33,895 bases of DNA from Clostridiaceae bacterium (GTDB lineage Bacteria; Bacillota; Clostridia; DSM-8532), in the NCBI GenBank assembly GCA_012518025.1, contig JAAYTP010000135.1, positions 1 through 33,895 on the forward strand. The letters run 5' to 3'. Shown piece after piece: positions 32,739 to 33,895 of the stretch. The notes under the pieces are model-generated. The model ran no database searches. It saw nothing but the letters and a program-made list of their open reading frames with translations, and was not told where the DNA came from. Within the stretch, counting starts at the first letter, position 1; every line of letters starts with the position of its first letter. Position numbers and translations under genes: made by a program.

Positions 32739-33895
32739 ATGGGAGCATTCTTGATTAAGGGCGGCAAGCCACTTTCCGGGACAGTTCAGATCAGCAGTTC
32801 AAAAAACGCAATACTTCCGATAATTTCAGCCTGCCTGCTGACGGCAGAAGAATGTATCATCAAGAATATTCCTGGGCTTGACGATGTTTCGGTCATGTGT
32901 GAGCTGATCTCCAGTCTGGGCGCCAGGGTTGAAGCCAATATCAGGGAAAGGGAGCTGTATGTCAGCACCCCGGAACTTACCGGTCATACTGCGCCCTATG
33001 ATCTGGTGAGCAGGATGCGTGCCTCATTTCTGGTCTTAGGGCCATTGCTTACACGCGCTGGAAAGGCAAAGGTGGCACTTCCCGGGGGATGCCCCATCGG
33101 CACCAGACCTGTGGATCTGCATGTAAAAGGCTTTGAGGCCATGGATGCCCAGATCGAATATGGCAATGGCTATATTGAAGCAAGGGCAAGAACCGGCAGG
33201 CTCAGGGGTTCCAGGGTTTATCTGGACTTTCCCAGTGTGGGAGCAACAGAAAACCTGTTGATCGGAGCTGTTTTGGCTGAGGGCAGCACCTCCATTGAAA
33301 ATGCGGCATCGGAGCCGGAAATCGTTGATCTGGCTGATTTTCTCAACAAGATGGGAGCCAGGATCAAGGGTGCGGGAACTGATACCATCACCATTGAAGG
33401 GGTAGATCGTGTTCACGGTGCTGAGCATGCGATCATGCCCGACAGGATTGAGGCAGGAACTCTGATGACGGCTGCCGCTATAACTGGTGGAGATGTAACC
33501 CTTAAAAATGTTGTGCCCGAGCATCTGAAGCCTGTTACCGCAAAGCTTTTGGAAGCGGGCATGGAGATCTCGGAAGGGCTTTCCGAGATCAGGGTAAAGG
33601 GTGTGCCAAGACCTGCTCCACTGAATATCAAGACCCACCCGTTTCCAGGATTCCCCACGGATATGCAGGCTCAGTTTCTGGCCCTGATGGCAAAGGCGCA
33701 GGGAACCAGCGTCATTGTTGAGACAATTTTTGAAAATCGTTTTATGCATGTGAACGAGCTAAGAAGAATGGGAGCACAAATACGTCTGGATGCCCGTACA
33801 GCTGTTATTGAAGGATGTGAAAGCCTTGAGGGCGCCCGGGTTCGGGCTACCGACCTGAGAGCCGGAGCAGCACTGATTCTGGCCGGGCTGGCGGC
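32739..33895 (+). CDS. murA: UDP-N-acetylglucosamine 1-carboxyvinyltransferase (3' end cut by window)
   Basis: MurA performs the first committed step of peptidoglycan synthesis, transferring enolpyruvate from PEP to UDP-GlcNAc. About 385 of roughly 420 residues are present and the frame stays open to the edge. The N-terminal block SSSKNAILP has the conserved K22-N23. The flexible loop block GGCPIGTRPVDLH holds C118, the residue fosfomycin alkylates. VGATENLLIGAVLAEG, MPDRIEAGTLMTAAAI and PGFPTDMQAQFLALM follow in order. The Cys predicts sensitivity to fosfomycin at the enzyme level. The ATG at 32739 is preceded by GGAAGGTAGAG. Clostridia often have two MurA paralogues; I cannot tell which this is. 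Confidence 0.95.
   Translation, partial: MGAFLIKGGKPLSGTVQISSSKNAILPIISACLLTAEECIIKNIPGLDDVSVMCELISSLGARVEANIRERELYVSTPELTGHTAPYDLVSRMRASFLVLGPLLTRAGKAKVALPGGCPIGTRPVDLHVKGFEAMDAQIEYGNGYIEARARTGRLRGSRVYLDFPSVGATENLLIGAVLAEGSTSIENAASEPEIVDLADFLNKMGARIKGAGTDTITIEGVDRVHGAEHAIMPDRIEAGTLMTAAAITGGDVTLKNVVPEHLKPVTAKLLEAGMEISEGLSEIRVKGVPRPAPLNIKTHPFPGFPTDMQAQFLALMAKAQGTSVIVETIFENRFMHVNELRRMGAQIRLDARTAVIEGCESLEGARVRATDLRAGAALILAGLA

Noticed and set aside
1-33895. CRISPR array, prophage, insertion sequence or toxin-antitoxin system
   Set aside because: No regularly spaced direct repeats, transposase, integrase, phage structural gene or small toxin-antitoxin pair was found.

Overview
The window looks like a chromosomal stretch from an endospore-forming, Gram-positive anaerobe of the class Clostridia. 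Evidence: the linked maf-mreBCD-pbp2-minCDE cell-shape and division cluster, a spoIVFA/spoIVFB-type pair, the germination pair sleB-ypeB, the DnaD/DnaI-type helicase-loading pair, MecA, a bacteriohemerythrin, and S-layer-type secreted proteins. I cannot name a genus from the sequence. No phage, plasmid, transposase or CRISPR locus is visible. Most of the region is housekeeping, with sporulation and surface genes set into it.

Layout. 1-2.2 kb: bacteriohemerythrin (-), galU (+) and mecA (-); galU and mecA converge with overlapping stop codons. 2.4-10.1 kb: maf, mreB, mreC, mreD, a class B penicillin-binding protein (mrdA), minC, minD, minE and a divergent methylglyoxal-synthase-like gene, closed by a clear terminator. 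10.1-11.6 kb: a sigma-E-like promoter drives a membrane protein resembling only the N-terminal half of SpoIVFA, followed by a SpoIVFB-type M50 protease with no ordinary start codon. 11.7-14.8 kb: a small membrane protein, a membrane-anchored GH18 hydrolase and a polytopic membrane protein; two of these genes have strikingly similar promoters. 14.9-19.1 kb: tRNA-Arg(CCG) with its own promoter and terminator, acpS, and an SbcD/SbcC-like (YhaO/YhaN-like) pair. 19.1-19.4 kb: two palindromic intergenic repeats. 19.4-21.3 kb: sleB-ypeB. 21.4-23.4 kb, minus strand: a dnaD-like gene and the dnaI/dnaC loader gene, overlapping. 23.6-32.6 kb: two very large tandem secreted proteins, each with fibronectin-III-like repeats, a shared beta-rich module and degenerate SLH-like C termini. 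32.7 kb to the end: murA, cut by the window edge.

How they fit together. MreBCD and the PBP form the elongation machinery and MinCDE places the division septum; MurA makes a peptidoglycan precursor. The SpoIVFA-like/SpoIVFB-like pair would control pro-sigma-K processing in the mother cell. SleB and YpeB lyse the cortex at germination, and the GH18 enzyme may also act on spore or cell-wall glycan. The large FN3/SLH proteins are probably cell-surface components.

The most notable points are the reduced SpoIVFA/SpoIVFB checkpoint, the methylglyoxal-synthase-like protein lacking key catalytic residues, the tandem giant surface proteins, and several unexplained inverted repeats near promoters. None is proved to be a new system from sequence alone.
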